Assembly (NCBI GenBank): GCA_002368795.1 | Contig: DFFG01000078.1 | Coordinates: 1-18,746 of the forward strand | Direction of reading: 5' to 3' | Source of the DNA: Eubacterium sp. UBA3782 | Lineage (GTDB): Bacteria; Bacillota; Clostridia; Lachnospirales; Lachnospiraceae | DNA: 18,746 nucleotides | Shown here: piece by piece, positions 6,970 to 14,756 of the stretch | Layout of the letters: every line of letters starts with the position of its first letter | How positions within the stretch are numbered: position 1 is the stretch's first letter | Translations under genes and position numbers: made by a program | Notes under the pieces: model-generated | The model's database searches: none | What the model saw: the letters and a program-made list of their open reading frames with translations, nothing else | What the model was told of the DNA's origin: nothing

Positions 6970-7598
6970 AATTCGCTCCAGGCTCCTCTTACTTTATCTG
7001 ATATCTCCGGCATCTGCACGCTCCCGTCGCTCGTCCGGTGGACGACTCTCTGAAATGCGAGAAATACCTCGATATTGTACTTTTCCACTTCTTCGATCAT
7101 GGTCGCGATCGCCTGCTCCTTGGTGAATGCCTGCCGGTACGGGCGATCCTGGACCAAAGCACAGAATACATCACAGACACGGATTATGCAAGCCCCGAGG
7201 GGGATTTTGCTCCCGTCCAGGTTCATCGGATAGCCGCTTCCGTCCATGTTTTCGTGATGGCACAGGACATAGCGGCAGATCGATTCGGGATAATTATGCC
7301 GCTTCAGGATATCATAGCCCTTCTGGGGATGCAGGCGCACGGAGTTCATCTCCTCGACCACCAGGATCTCGTCCTCATTCAGATCCCCGTCACCCAGGAC
7401 CGTCTTGCCGATATCATGGAAGAAGCCGGCTGTGATCATATCCTCGCAGAAATCCTCGGGCATGCCCATTTCCTTTGCCACCTCGTAGCAGAGGTTGCTG
7501 ACGATCTCCCCGTGGGCGACCATGTCGGACATGTTCATGCCGAGCAGATGCTGCGTATTTTTATATTCGTAGCTGTTATCCTTCTTTTTCCAACCCAC
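6966..7598 (-). CDS. HD-GYP domain protein, predicted cyclic-dinucleotide phosphodiesterase
   Basis: 210 residues, essentially a lone HD-GYP domain with no receiver or membrane segment. The family hydrolyses cyclic di-GMP or related dinucleotides with a di-metal centre. The expected ligands are all visible: His29, HD in FHDIGK (61-65), His90 in HPQKG, HHE (114-116), the DGSGYP signature (119-124), Asp143 and the terminal DRPYR (151-155). The GTG start at 7598 lies inside hemZ (23-nt overlap), with GAGGAG at 7615-7610. The first ATG (codon 21) would remove little of the domain and is an alternative. The 3' end overlaps hisS by 4 nt. The intact active site suggests an enzyme; its input signal is not visible. 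Confidence 0.88.
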   Translation of the reverse strand: MGWKKKDNSYEYKNTQHLLGMNMSDMVAHGEIVSNLCYEVAKEMGMPEDFCEDMITAGFFHDIGKTVLGDGDLNEDEILVVEEMNSVRLHPQKGYDILKRHNYPESICRYVLCHHENMDGSGYPMNLDGSKIPLGACIIRVCDVFCALVQDRPYRQAFTKEQAIATMIEEVEKYNIEVFLAFQRVVHRTSDGSVQMPEISDKVRGAWSEL

Positions 7599-9081
7599 CG
7601 TCTTTGTTTCTCCTCAGATAGGTATCAATTCCGATCTTCTTCCGCATGAGCATCTCGTCGATGCGGTCGATGTAGCTGCGCAGATCCTTGACATTTTCCG
7701 CCCGTTCGATCCTCTCCCCGTTTTCAAAGACAAACTTCGTGGACGCGCCCGATCCGGCTGCCATGATGCTCTGCTTTTCCTCCATGATCAGGATGTTGTA
7801 CAGGCCTTCTTTTCCTTCCCTTGCATAGCCGACATTCTCAAAATTGCCGGCCATGTTCTTCTGCCGGTAGAGATAATAGGGCTTAAGGCCCATCTGCCGG
7901 GCGCACTGCTCTGTCATATCCATGATGGCAGCTGAGTTCTCGAAGCTGACCGGCTCATACTGATCCCGGAACAGGTTTAGTCTGGTGGCACGCTTCAGCG
8001 CGAGGGAATGGATCGTCAGACTGTCGGGCGAGAGCTCCTGCACCGCTGCCAGGGTCTTTGCCACCTCGTCCTTTCCTTCTCCCGGAAGGCCGATGATCAG
8101 ATCCATATTGATATTGTCAAAGCCTGCCTCCCTGGCCATGCGGAACACCGAAACGGTCTCCTCCACCGTATGCTTCCGGCCGATGAGATCCAGTGTCTCC
8201 TGGTTCATGGTCTGGGGATTGATGGAAATGCGGCTCACCGGATTTTTTCTCAGCACCTCCAGCTTTTCCCGGGTGATGGTATCGGGCCGTCCGGCCTCCA
8301 CCGTAAACTCCCGGACCTTATCTGCCGGAAAGAGCCGGCAGATCTGCGCCAGCAGGCGGTCCATCTGCTCCGCCGTGAGGGATGTCGGCGTGCCTCCGCC
8401 GATATAGATGGTATCCAGCGGACGGTCTCCCATCTCACCGGCAATAAAACCAAGCTCGCCAAAAAGCGTATCAAGATACGGCTCTACCTGCTTCTGGTAC
8501 ACATCCAGACGATGGGAACCAAAGGAGCAGTACAGGCAGATCGACGGACAGAAGGGGATCCCCACATACAGGCTGTAGCCCTCATCGGTGTGGAGAAGCC
8601 CAAGGAGCTTCCTTTCCCTTCCGGCGATCTCTGCCGCAAGCTGTGCCTTCTCTCTGCTGGTAAAATACAGCTCCTGCATGGCAGCAGCGGTATCCTCCGG
8701 GCTTTTGCCCGCCTCCAGCATATGCATGGCGATCTTTGTCGGCCGGATGCCGGTAAGGTCGCCCCAGGGCAGTGTCCTGCCGGTGATCTGGCAGAGAAGC
8801 CGGTAGACGACGTTTTTCACCTCGTTTTTCGTGCGGATCCGGTCGTTCCAGCCGGTAATCGGCCCCGAAAGGCTCTGCTTCTCTCCCTGGGCCGGAACAT
8901 ACACGACGCCGACTGCTGTTTCCTCATATGTGACAACAAAGCCGGCGTCGAAATCCCCCTCCGGCATCTCCTCCCCACAGGAGATCTTGATCTCTGCCAT
9001 GGGGATAAAGGACCGGATAAGGGCGTGAATATCATATTCAAATGTCTGGCGGTTCAGGACCATAGCAATGCGTGATGCCAC
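7576..9081 (-). CDS. hemZ: HemZ-type radical SAM protein (oxygen-independent coproporphyrinogen oxidase-like)
   Basis: 501 residues. A family-specific N-terminal domain of about 165 residues includes DLTGIRPTK (108-116). A radical SAM core follows, with CPSICLYC (Cys178, 182, 185) for the 4Fe-4S cluster and SAM-binding IGGGTPTSL (227-235). HemZ proteins are named coproporphyrinogen III dehydrogenases. In a fermenting Clostridium-like cell without an evident haem pathway the true reaction is uncertain, and no haem gene is nearby. GTG at 9081 has GAGG 10 nt upstream. ATG at 9063 (codon 7, MVLNRQTFEYDIH) is a plausible alternative that fits family N-termini. It lies 43 bp after the hydrolase gene and overlaps the HD-GYP gene by 23 nt. 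Confidence 0.92.
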   Translation of the reverse strand: MASRIAMVLNRQTFEYDIHALIRSFIPMAEIKISCGEEMPEGDFDAGFVVTYEETAVGVVYVPAQGEKQSLSGPITGWNDRIRTKNEVKNVVYRLLCQITGRTLPWGDLTGIRPTKIAMHMLEAGKSPEDTAAAMQELYFTSREKAQLAAEIAGRERKLLGLLHTDEGYSLYVGIPFCPSICLYCSFGSHRLDVYQKQVEPYLDTLFGELGFIAGEMGDRPLDTIYIGGGTPTSLTAEQMDRLLAQICRLFPADKVREFTVEAGRPDTITREKLEVLRKNPVSRISINPQTMNQETLDLIGRKHTVEETVSVFRMAREAGFDNINMDLIIGLPGEGKDEVAKTLAAVQELSPDSLTIHSLALKRATRLNLFRDQYEPVSFENSAAIMDMTEQCARQMGLKPYYLYRQKNMAGNFENVGYAREGKEGLYNILIMEEKQSIMAAGSGASTKFVFENGERIERAENVKDLRSYIDRIDEMLMRKKIGIDTYLRRNKDGGLEKEG

Positions 9082-9124
9082 CGTAAGACTACCTCATTTT
9101 TCCATTTGTCTTTCCGCCCTGCCC

Positions 9125-9760
9125 TCAGGCGAAGGCCAGCGGATTGTATTTCTTTTCCTGCCCGATATCGGTATAGGAATCGTGGCCGGGCAGAACGGCT
9201 GTCTCATCCGGCAGTTCCGCAAGGAGCCGCTGGACGCTTTCCGTGATCTTGCGGCCGCTGCCGCCGGGCAGATCTGTCCTTCCATAGGACATGCAGAACA
9301 GGGTGTCTCCGGAAAACAGAGCGCTGATCTCCGGGAAATAATAGCAGCAGCTGCCCTCAGAATGGCCCGGCGTGTGCATGACACGCACCTCCAGACCGGC
9401 AAGATGGAAGACATCGCCTTCCTTTACCAGACGGTCAGCCTTCAGAGTAATGGGCTTATCCCAGCTGCCAGAAAGGTTCATACCCGCATCTTCCAGCATG
9501 CGCTCGTCTTCTTCCTCTATATAGACCGGGACGCCATACTCCTCCCGAAGCGCCTTTGCCGCACCGAAATGGTCATAATGGCCATGGGTCAGCAAGATGG
9601 CCACCGGGCGGCCTTCCATCTTCAGGATCATCTGGCGGATCCGGTCGGGATTCGCTGCCGGATCGACAAGGATCAGCTCCTTTGTCTCTGTATTCTGAAG
9701 CAGATAAACATTGGTCGAGACCGGTCCCAGGACCAGGCTCTGAAGACGGAATTCTGCCAT
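9125..9760 (-). CDS. Metallo-beta-lactamase-fold hydrolase (glyoxalase II-like)
   Basis: 211 residues, cytoplasmic. The di-metal site is complete: THGHYDH (His59, His61, Asp63, His64), His133 in HTPGHSEG, Asp152 in SGDTLF, and His193 in PGHDSYT. The C-terminal GHDSYTDIGQEKKYNP resembles the glyoxalase II and YcbL-like groups, but the large substrate-binding domain of true glyoxalase II is missing, so hydroxyacylglutathione as substrate is unlikely. The ATG at 9760 is 4 nt after the rel stop, and its ribosome site (AAAGGGG) lies inside the end of rel, so the pair is probably co-translated. A physiological substrate cannot be assigned. Confidence 0.93.
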   Translation of the reverse strand: MAEFRLQSLVLGPVSTNVYLLQNTETKELILVDPAANPDRIRQMILKMEGRPVAILLTHGHYDHFGAAKALREEYGVPVYIEEEDERMLEDAGMNLSGSWDKPITLKADRLVKEGDVFHLAGLEVRVMHTPGHSEGSCCYYFPEISALFSGDTLFCMSYGRTDLPGGSGRKITESVQRLLAELPDETAVLPGHDSYTDIGQEKKYNPLAFA

Positions 9761-9764
9761 ATGT

Positions 9765-12089
9765 CTACCCCTTTGCTCGTTCGATATCGATGACGCTCCG
9801 TACCTGGCGCAGCTTTTCGGTCAGACCTTTCAGCTCTTCCTGGCTCCGGATGTTGAAGGACATCTCGAAGGTCGCCATATTCTGCTTGCTGGTCCGCACA
9901 TTCAGCGCAGTCAGATCGATCTTTCTCTCGGAGAAGACCTTGGAGATATCGACCAGCAGGCCGGAACGGTTGTCACAGTATACATAGATGGTGACCGGAT
10001 AGGACAGCTCGCCCTCCTGATCCGGGGCCCATTCTGCCTCGATCAGGCGGCTTCTCTCCCCGTCCGGAAGATTGATGATGTTGATGCAGTCTGTCCGGTG
10101 GATCGTGATGCCTCTGCCGCGGGTGACAAATCCGCAGATCTCGTCGCCTGGGATCGGGCTGCAGCATTTGGAGAAGCGCACCGCCACATCGTGGATGCCC
10201 CGGACGGTGATGCCGCCCTTGTGCTCCTGCTCGGCCGGATGCTCCTTCTCGCTGGCCGCCTCCAGCACGTCCTCATCGGTCATGTGGAGCTTTTTGTCCT
10301 TCTCGTACAGCTCGTTCAGCTTGTTGAGGACCTGGCCCTCCTTCAGACCGCCGTGTCCGATGGCGGCAAGCACGGAATCCCAGTCCTGGAAGCCGTACTT
10401 GTGCATGACCTTTTCGGTATATTCCGGTTTGGTCAGCTCGCTGATGTTCTTGCCCTTGGCATGGGCGTGGGCGGAAAGCATCTCCCGTCCTTTCAGGATA
10501 TTATCTTCCTTGCGCTCCTGACGGAACCAGCGGTTGATCCGGTTCTTGGCCTGGGTGCTCTTGACGATCTTCAGCCAGTCGCGGCTTGGTCCCTTGGAAT
10601 TCTGGGAGGTGATGATCTCGACCCGGTCGCCGTTGTGGATCTCTGTCTCGATGGGCACCAGCTTTCCGTTGATGCGGGCACCGACCATCCGGTTTCCGAC
10701 GGCGGAATGGATGGAATAGGCAAAGTCGATGGTACAGGAGCCCGCCGGAAGTGTCTTGACATCTCCTGCCGGCGAGAAGCAGTACACGTTCTCGTTGAAC
10801 AGGTTCAGATCGCTCTTTAAAAGGCTCATAAACTCCCGGTTGTCGGACATGTCCTGCTGCCATTCCAGGATCTGGCGGAGCCAGTTAAGTTTCTCCTCCT
10901 CCTGCTCCGGACCCGGCGTCTTGCCGTCGGAGGCCTCCTTGTATTTCCAGTGGGCCGCGATACCGAATTCGGCGACACGGTGCATCTCGAAGGTCCGGAT
11001 CTGGATCTCAAAGGGCTTGCCGGAGGGACCGATCAGCGTCGTATGCAGCGACTGATACATGTTGGCCTTCGGCATGGCGATGTAGTCCTTGAACCGGCCC
11101 GGGATCGGGGTGTACATCTCATGGATCACACCCAGGGCCGCATAGCAGTCCTTGACTGTCTCCACGATGATCCGGACCGCAAACAGGTCATAGATCTGGT
11201 CCAGGGTCTTGTCCTGGTTGACCATCTTTTTGTATATGCTGAAGAAATGCTTTGCCCTTCCGCTGACCTGGGCGTCTATTCCTGCGTCCAGAACATGCTT
11301 GCGGACCGCATCAACGATGCCGTTGACAAAGTTTTCCCTCTCGGATTTCTTTGAATTGATCTGGCGGACCAGATCATAATAGGCTTCCGGCTCAAGATAC
11401 TTCAGGGACAGGTCGTCCAGCTCGTTCTTGACCTTGACGATACCAAGCCTCTGGGCGATCGGCGAATAGATATCGATCGTCTCCCTTGCCTTTTCCTTCT
11501 GCTTTTCCGGCTTCATGTACTGGAGCGTCCGCATGTTGTGCAGGCGGTCCGCCAGCTTGACCATGATGACACGGATATCCTTGGCCATGGCGAGGAACAT
11601 CTTGCGCAGGTTTTCCGCCTGAGCCTCGACCTTGTCCGAGGAATAGCTCAGCTGTCCCAGCTTGGTCACGCCGTCCACGATCTCGGCGACCTCGGCATTG
11701 AACTCCTTTACGACGCTCTCCTTGGTCATGATCGTGTCCTCGATCACGTCGTGAAGGATACCGGAAACAATGGTCTCCTTGTCCAGCTCCAGATCTGCCA
11801 GAATAATGGCTACACAGAGCGGATGGATAATATAGGGCTCGCCGGACTTCCGCTTCTGATCCTTATGCGCGTTTGAAGCGATCCGGTACGCCTTCTCGAT
11901 CATCGACAGATCCGTCGACGGATGGTACTTCTTCACGCTCCGGATCAGTTCGTCAAACAGCTCCTCCGGACTGGAGAAATCGTCCATCGTCTTGAGATTC
12001 GCGTCAACGGCCGCTATTTCCTTTTTCAGTTTTTCATCATCCAGCAGATCCGTATCCGCAGATCTGACGCCGATCTCAAAATTTTCCAT
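9765..12089 (-). CDS. rel: Bifunctional (p)ppGpp synthetase/hydrolase (Rel/SpoT)
   Basis: 774 residues, a full-length long RelA-SpoT homologue. It makes (p)ppGpp from ATP and GTP or GDP on starved ribosomes and also degrades it. The HD hydrolase domain has IIHP and HDVIED (113-118), which is intact, unlike in RelA. The synthetase domain (about 260-390) carries RFKD (332-335), the charged loop of bifunctional enzymes rather than the ExDD of RelA. Then come a TGS domain (about 435-495), a Cys-containing conserved region with KCCSPIPGDEI, and a C-terminal ACT domain (about 700-774). AGGAG lies 6 nt before the ATG at 12089. It follows apt by 47 bp, a common Bacillota arrangement. Confidence 0.98.
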   Translation of the reverse strand: MENFEIGVRSADTDLLDDEKLKKEIAAVDANLKTMDDFSSPEELFDELIRSVKKYHPSTDLSMIEKAYRIASNAHKDQKRKSGEPYIIHPLCVAIILADLELDKETIVSGILHDVIEDTIMTKESVVKEFNAEVAEIVDGVTKLGQLSYSSDKVEAQAENLRKMFLAMAKDIRVIMVKLADRLHNMRTLQYMKPEKQKEKARETIDIYSPIAQRLGIVKVKNELDDLSLKYLEPEAYYDLVRQINSKKSERENFVNGIVDAVRKHVLDAGIDAQVSGRAKHFFSIYKKMVNQDKTLDQIYDLFAVRIIVETVKDCYAALGVIHEMYTPIPGRFKDYIAMPKANMYQSLHTTLIGPSGKPFEIQIRTFEMHRVAEFGIAAHWKYKEASDGKTPGPEQEEEKLNWLRQILEWQQDMSDNREFMSLLKSDLNLFNENVYCFSPAGDVKTLPAGSCTIDFAYSIHSAVGNRMVGARINGKLVPIETEIHNGDRVEIITSQNSKGPSRDWLKIVKSTQAKNRINRWFRQERKEDNILKGREMLSAHAHAKGKNISELTKPEYTEKVMHKYGFQDWDSVLAAIGHGGLKEGQVLNKLNELYEKDKKLHMTDEDVLEAASEKEHPAEQEHKGGITVRGIHDVAVRFSKCCSPIPGDEICGFVTRGRGITIHRTDCINIINLPDGERSRLIEAEWAPDQEGELSYPVTIYVYCDNRSGLLVDISKVFSERKIDLTALNVRTSKQNMATFEMSFNIRSQEELKGLTEKLRQVRSVIDIERAKG

Positions 12090-12136
12090 TTGCTGCTCCT
12101 GCTGCCTGTCTGTTTACTACCGCCTTTCGGGCAGTG

Positions 12137-12661
12137 TTATTTCCCTTCGTAGGTGATGACGGCATCCACGTCGTACTTCGCCAGCCGCTCTCTTCCCTTC
12201 AGTCCGGCAAGCTCCATGACAAAGACGAGCTTGACGACCTCGCCGCCCAGCTCCTCGATGAGCTGTGCGCCTGCCTCGATCGTACCGCCGGTGGCGATCA
12301 GATCATCCACGAGCACGACCTTCATGCCGGGCTTGATCGCATCCTTGTGGATCTCGATCGTTGCGGAGCCATACTCCAGATCGTAGGTCTTGGAGACGGT
12401 CTCACGGGGAAGCTTACCCTTCTTGCGGATCGGGATAAACGGCTTGTGCAGATTGTAGGCCAGCGGGGTACCGAAAATAAAGCCTCTTGCCTCCAATCCG
12501 GCGATGACGTCAAAATCAACGCCCTCCAGCATCTTCTGCAGGGAATCTACAGCCAGCTGCAGGCCATCCGCATCCTGGAGGATGCTGGTGACATCACGAA
12601 AAATAATGCCGGGTTCCGGAAAATCAGGGATGCTTACTACATAATCTTTCAACTCTTTCAT
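12137..12661 (-). CDS. apt: Adenine phosphoribosyltransferase
   Basis: 174 residues from the chosen start, the usual length. It converts adenine and PRPP to AMP in purine salvage. The N-terminal IPDFPEPGIIFRDVT, the ARGFIFG loop and the PRPP-binding VVLVDDLIATGGT are diagnostic. The open frame extends upstream to 12793, but ATG at 12661 (MKELKDYVV) matches the family start and has GGAGAG just before it. The longer start would also cover the predicted promoter. It appears to be the first gene of the apt-rel-to-aspS run. Confidence 0.97.
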   Translation of the reverse strand: MKELKDYVVSIPDFPEPGIIFRDVTSILQDADGLQLAVDSLQKMLEGVDFDVIAGLEARGFIFGTPLAYNLHKPFIPIRKKGKLPRETVSKTYDLEYGSATIEIHKDAIKPGMKVVLVDDLIATGGTIEAGAQLIEELGGEVVKLVFVMELAGLKGRERLAKYDVDAVITYEGK

Positions 12662-12745
12662 GAGATTCTCTCCATTCTGCCACTGCCGGGCTGCTGATAC
12701 TACCGCAGTTAACTGCCGGTAAACCGCATCAATACGATAAAGTTC

Positions 12746-12774
12746 AGTATAACATTTCAGTGTAAAAGCCGCAA
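12746..12774 (-). promoter_or_regulatory. Candidate sigma-A promoter of apt and the downstream operon
   Basis: The minus strand reads TTGCGG (12774-12769), a 17-bp spacer, then TATACT (12751-12746). Transcription would start near 12739, giving a leader of about 77 nt before apt. The -10 differs from TATAAT by one base; the -35 keeps only the TTG. Confidence 0.6.
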
Positions 12775-12793
12775 GATGGGGATTGGCCGTCAC

Positions 12794-12809
12794 CAGGCCT
12801 GATGGCCTG
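12794..12809 (-). other. Perfect hairpin CAGGCC-N4-GGCCTG after recJ
   Basis: A 6-bp perfect inverted repeat with a 4-nt loop lies 13 nt past the recJ stop. It sits in a stretch rich in GGCC, so alternative pairings are possible. No T-run follows on the minus strand, so it may slow polymerase or protect the transcript 3' end rather than terminate. Confidence 0.4.
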
Positions 12810-12821
12810 CAGTTTTGGCCC

Positions 12822-14543
12822 TCAGCGGTATGCGCTGATCGTTACCTGCAGGCGGTTTCTGCCCTGCCAGGTATCGATTCCCGGATAGTAGACGATATCG
12901 ATCGAACCGCGGCTTCCGGCATAGGCGGCAAAGCTGTCTGCATCCCCGAAGTAGACCGCATCCATCCGGCAGCCGTCCTGAGAGACCAGCATCATCTTGG
13001 CGACATTGCGCTTCCTGCCCAGCACCTTCAGGTACCGCACCTCCATCCCCCGCTCGGCAAACAGCGGCCGGCTGTTTCCCTTGCCAAACGGCTTCAGCAG
13101 GTCGATCTGACGGATCAGATCCTCCCGGATGTAGGATACAGGGACCGGCACGTCGATGGTGATCTTTGGGATCATCTCCTCCTCTGTCAGGCTGCAGCAG
13201 GCATTGATCTGCCGGCGGAATTCCTCCACGTTCTCCTCCGGCAGGGAAAGGCCGGCTGCCATGGGATGACCGCCAAACTTCGTAAACAGCTCACGGCACT
13301 TACACAGCTCCTCGTACATGGAGTAGGCCTCGATGGACCGGCCGGAGCCTTTTACCCCCTCCTCTGTCCTGGTCAGGACAAAGGCCGGACGGAAGAAATG
13401 CTCCTTCAGCCTTCCGGCGATGATGCCGGCAAGGCTCTCATGGCAGTCGGGAAGATAGACGACCAGGACCCGGTCATCTTTCAGCGGTGAGTTTTCCACC
13501 AGAGCGATGGCCTCCTCCTCCCCGCGGGCTGTCATATCCTTTCTGCTGGCGTTCAGCGCGACCAGATCTCCGGCCAGTTGGGCTGCCTCGCCCCTGTCCT
13601 TTGCCATGAGCATGGCCAGCGCACGGCTTGCCGTATCCAGCCTGCCGCTGGCGTTCAGGCAGGGCCCCAGCACAAAGCCGATGTGGTAGACGTCCACCTG
13701 CTCTCTTTCCAGACCGCTCTGCAGGATCAGTTCATTCAGGCCCAGATTGTCTGTCCGGTGGATCTCCTTCAGACCTTCCCGGACCAGGATCCGGTTCTCA
13801 TCCTTCAGATCCATCACATCACCGACCGTGGCGATGGCCGCAAACGCCAGAAGCTTTTGAAGAAGCTCCGCTCGGTCCGGAACCTTGGCAAGCTCCAGCA
13901 TGTGCCAGACCAGCTTGTATGCCACACCTGCCCCGCAGAGGTCCTTGAAGGGATACCCGCAGCTGCTCTGGTGCGGATCGACCACTGCCTCTGCCGGCGG
14001 AAGGATCTCCTGCCGTACCCCGTCCTCCTCTGAAAATGGGATCTCGTGATGATCGGTGACGATCGTCCGCAGGCCTAGACTGCCCGCCAGGGCGATCTGC
14101 TCTGCCGCGGCGATCCCGTTGTCGCAGGTCAGGATCCATTCGATGCCGTCCTCTGCCGCCTGGCGTACCAGGTTTTCATTGAGACCATAGCCATCCTTAA
14201 TTCGCTCGGGGATGCGGACGTCCGCATCTGCGCCGAGCCTCTGCAGCGCCGTGATCAGAATATAGGAAGACATGATCCCGTCGATATCGTAGTCGCCGAT
14301 GATCCGGATCTTTTTCTTCTCGTTTACCGCCTGGATCAGCAGATGCGCTGCCCTGTCCAGATCCTTCATCAGAGATGGATCATAGAGATCATCGATGGTT
14401 CCGTACAGATACCGCCGTATGGCCTCGTCCTCTGTCACATCCCGGTTGCGGATGAGACGTGCAATGACCGGATCGATCCCGTATTTTTCTGCGATGGCGC
14501 GAAAATCCGCCCGTTTGGCGGCAACTACCCATTTCTCCTGCAT
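12822..14543 (-). CDS. recJ: Single-stranded-DNA-specific exonuclease RecJ
   Basis: 573 residues from the chosen start. This DHH-family 5'-3' nuclease acts in recombination and mismatch or base-excision repair. Metal-binding motifs are IGDYDIDG (about 82-89), CDNGI (about 140) and TDHHE (163-167). The DHHA1 part has KGSGRS and FGGHPMAAG, and a C-terminal OB-like domain ends QVTISAYR. The frame is open up to 14666, but that ATG lies beside the T-run of the secDF terminator and has no ribosome site. ATG at 14543 has GGAG 6 nt upstream and begins MQEKWVVAAKRADF, as expected for the family. ATG at 14555 (AGGGA 9 nt upstream) is an almost equal choice. It stands between two terminator or promoter regions, so it may be its own unit; no clear promoter was found. 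Confidence 0.95.
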   Translation of the reverse strand: MQEKWVVAAKRADFRAIAEKYGIDPVIARLIRNRDVTEDEAIRRYLYGTIDDLYDPSLMKDLDRAAHLLIQAVNEKKKIRIIGDYDIDGIMSSYILITALQRLGADADVRIPERIKDGYGLNENLVRQAAEDGIEWILTCDNGIAAAEQIALAGSLGLRTIVTDHHEIPFSEEDGVRQEILPPAEAVVDPHQSSCGYPFKDLCGAGVAYKLVWHMLELAKVPDRAELLQKLLAFAAIATVGDVMDLKDENRILVREGLKEIHRTDNLGLNELILQSGLEREQVDVYHIGFVLGPCLNASGRLDTASRALAMLMAKDRGEAAQLAGDLVALNASRKDMTARGEEEAIALVENSPLKDDRVLVVYLPDCHESLAGIIAGRLKEHFFRPAFVLTRTEEGVKGSGRSIEAYSMYEELCKCRELFTKFGGHPMAAGLSLPEENVEEFRRQINACCSLTEEEMIPKITIDVPVPVSYIREDLIRQIDLLKPFGKGNSRPLFAERGMEVRYLKVLGRKRNVAKMMLVSQDGCRMDAVYFGDADSFAAYAGSRGSIDIVYYPGIDTWQGRNRLQVTISAYR

Positions 14544-14668
14544 AAACATCTCCATTCTGCGTGTTCCCTGTGGAGCATCTGTACCCTGCGATGCGTGAAG
14601 GAATTCTTTTTCCTGTTTGCACGCGGTGCATCTGGCCTTCAGAAAGCGCAGGTATTCTAATCTCATGT

Positions 14669-14733
14669 AAAAAGGGGCTGCCGCCCTAAGTCTTGTGCCT
14701 GCGGATGCATGGCTTGCTTAGTGTGGCAACCCC
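14669..14733 (-). terminator. Long structured terminator after secDF
   Basis: On the minus strand, GGGGTTGCC (14733-14725) pairs with GGCAGCCCC (14682-14674) as a 9-bp stem with one G-U pair, followed at once by TTTTT (14673-14669). The 42-nt interior is itself foldable: CTAAG pairs with CTTAG, and GCC-A-TGC pairs with GCA-GGC around an ATCC loop. It begins 23 nt after the secDF stop. The compound shape is larger than a usual terminator, but the T-run placement is typical. Confidence 0.8.
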
Positions 14734-14756
14734 TGAAAGGTTCTCTGTGAAAGGGA

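Noticed and set aside
6966..7000. T-box leader for hisS
   Set aside because: hisS overlaps the preceding gene by 4 nt, so there is no room for a leader RNA in front of it.
12662..12793. N-terminal extension of apt (44 extra codons)
   Set aside because: It covers the predicted promoter and leader, has no family resemblance, and the internal ATG at 12661 has a good ribosome site and the expected family N-terminus.
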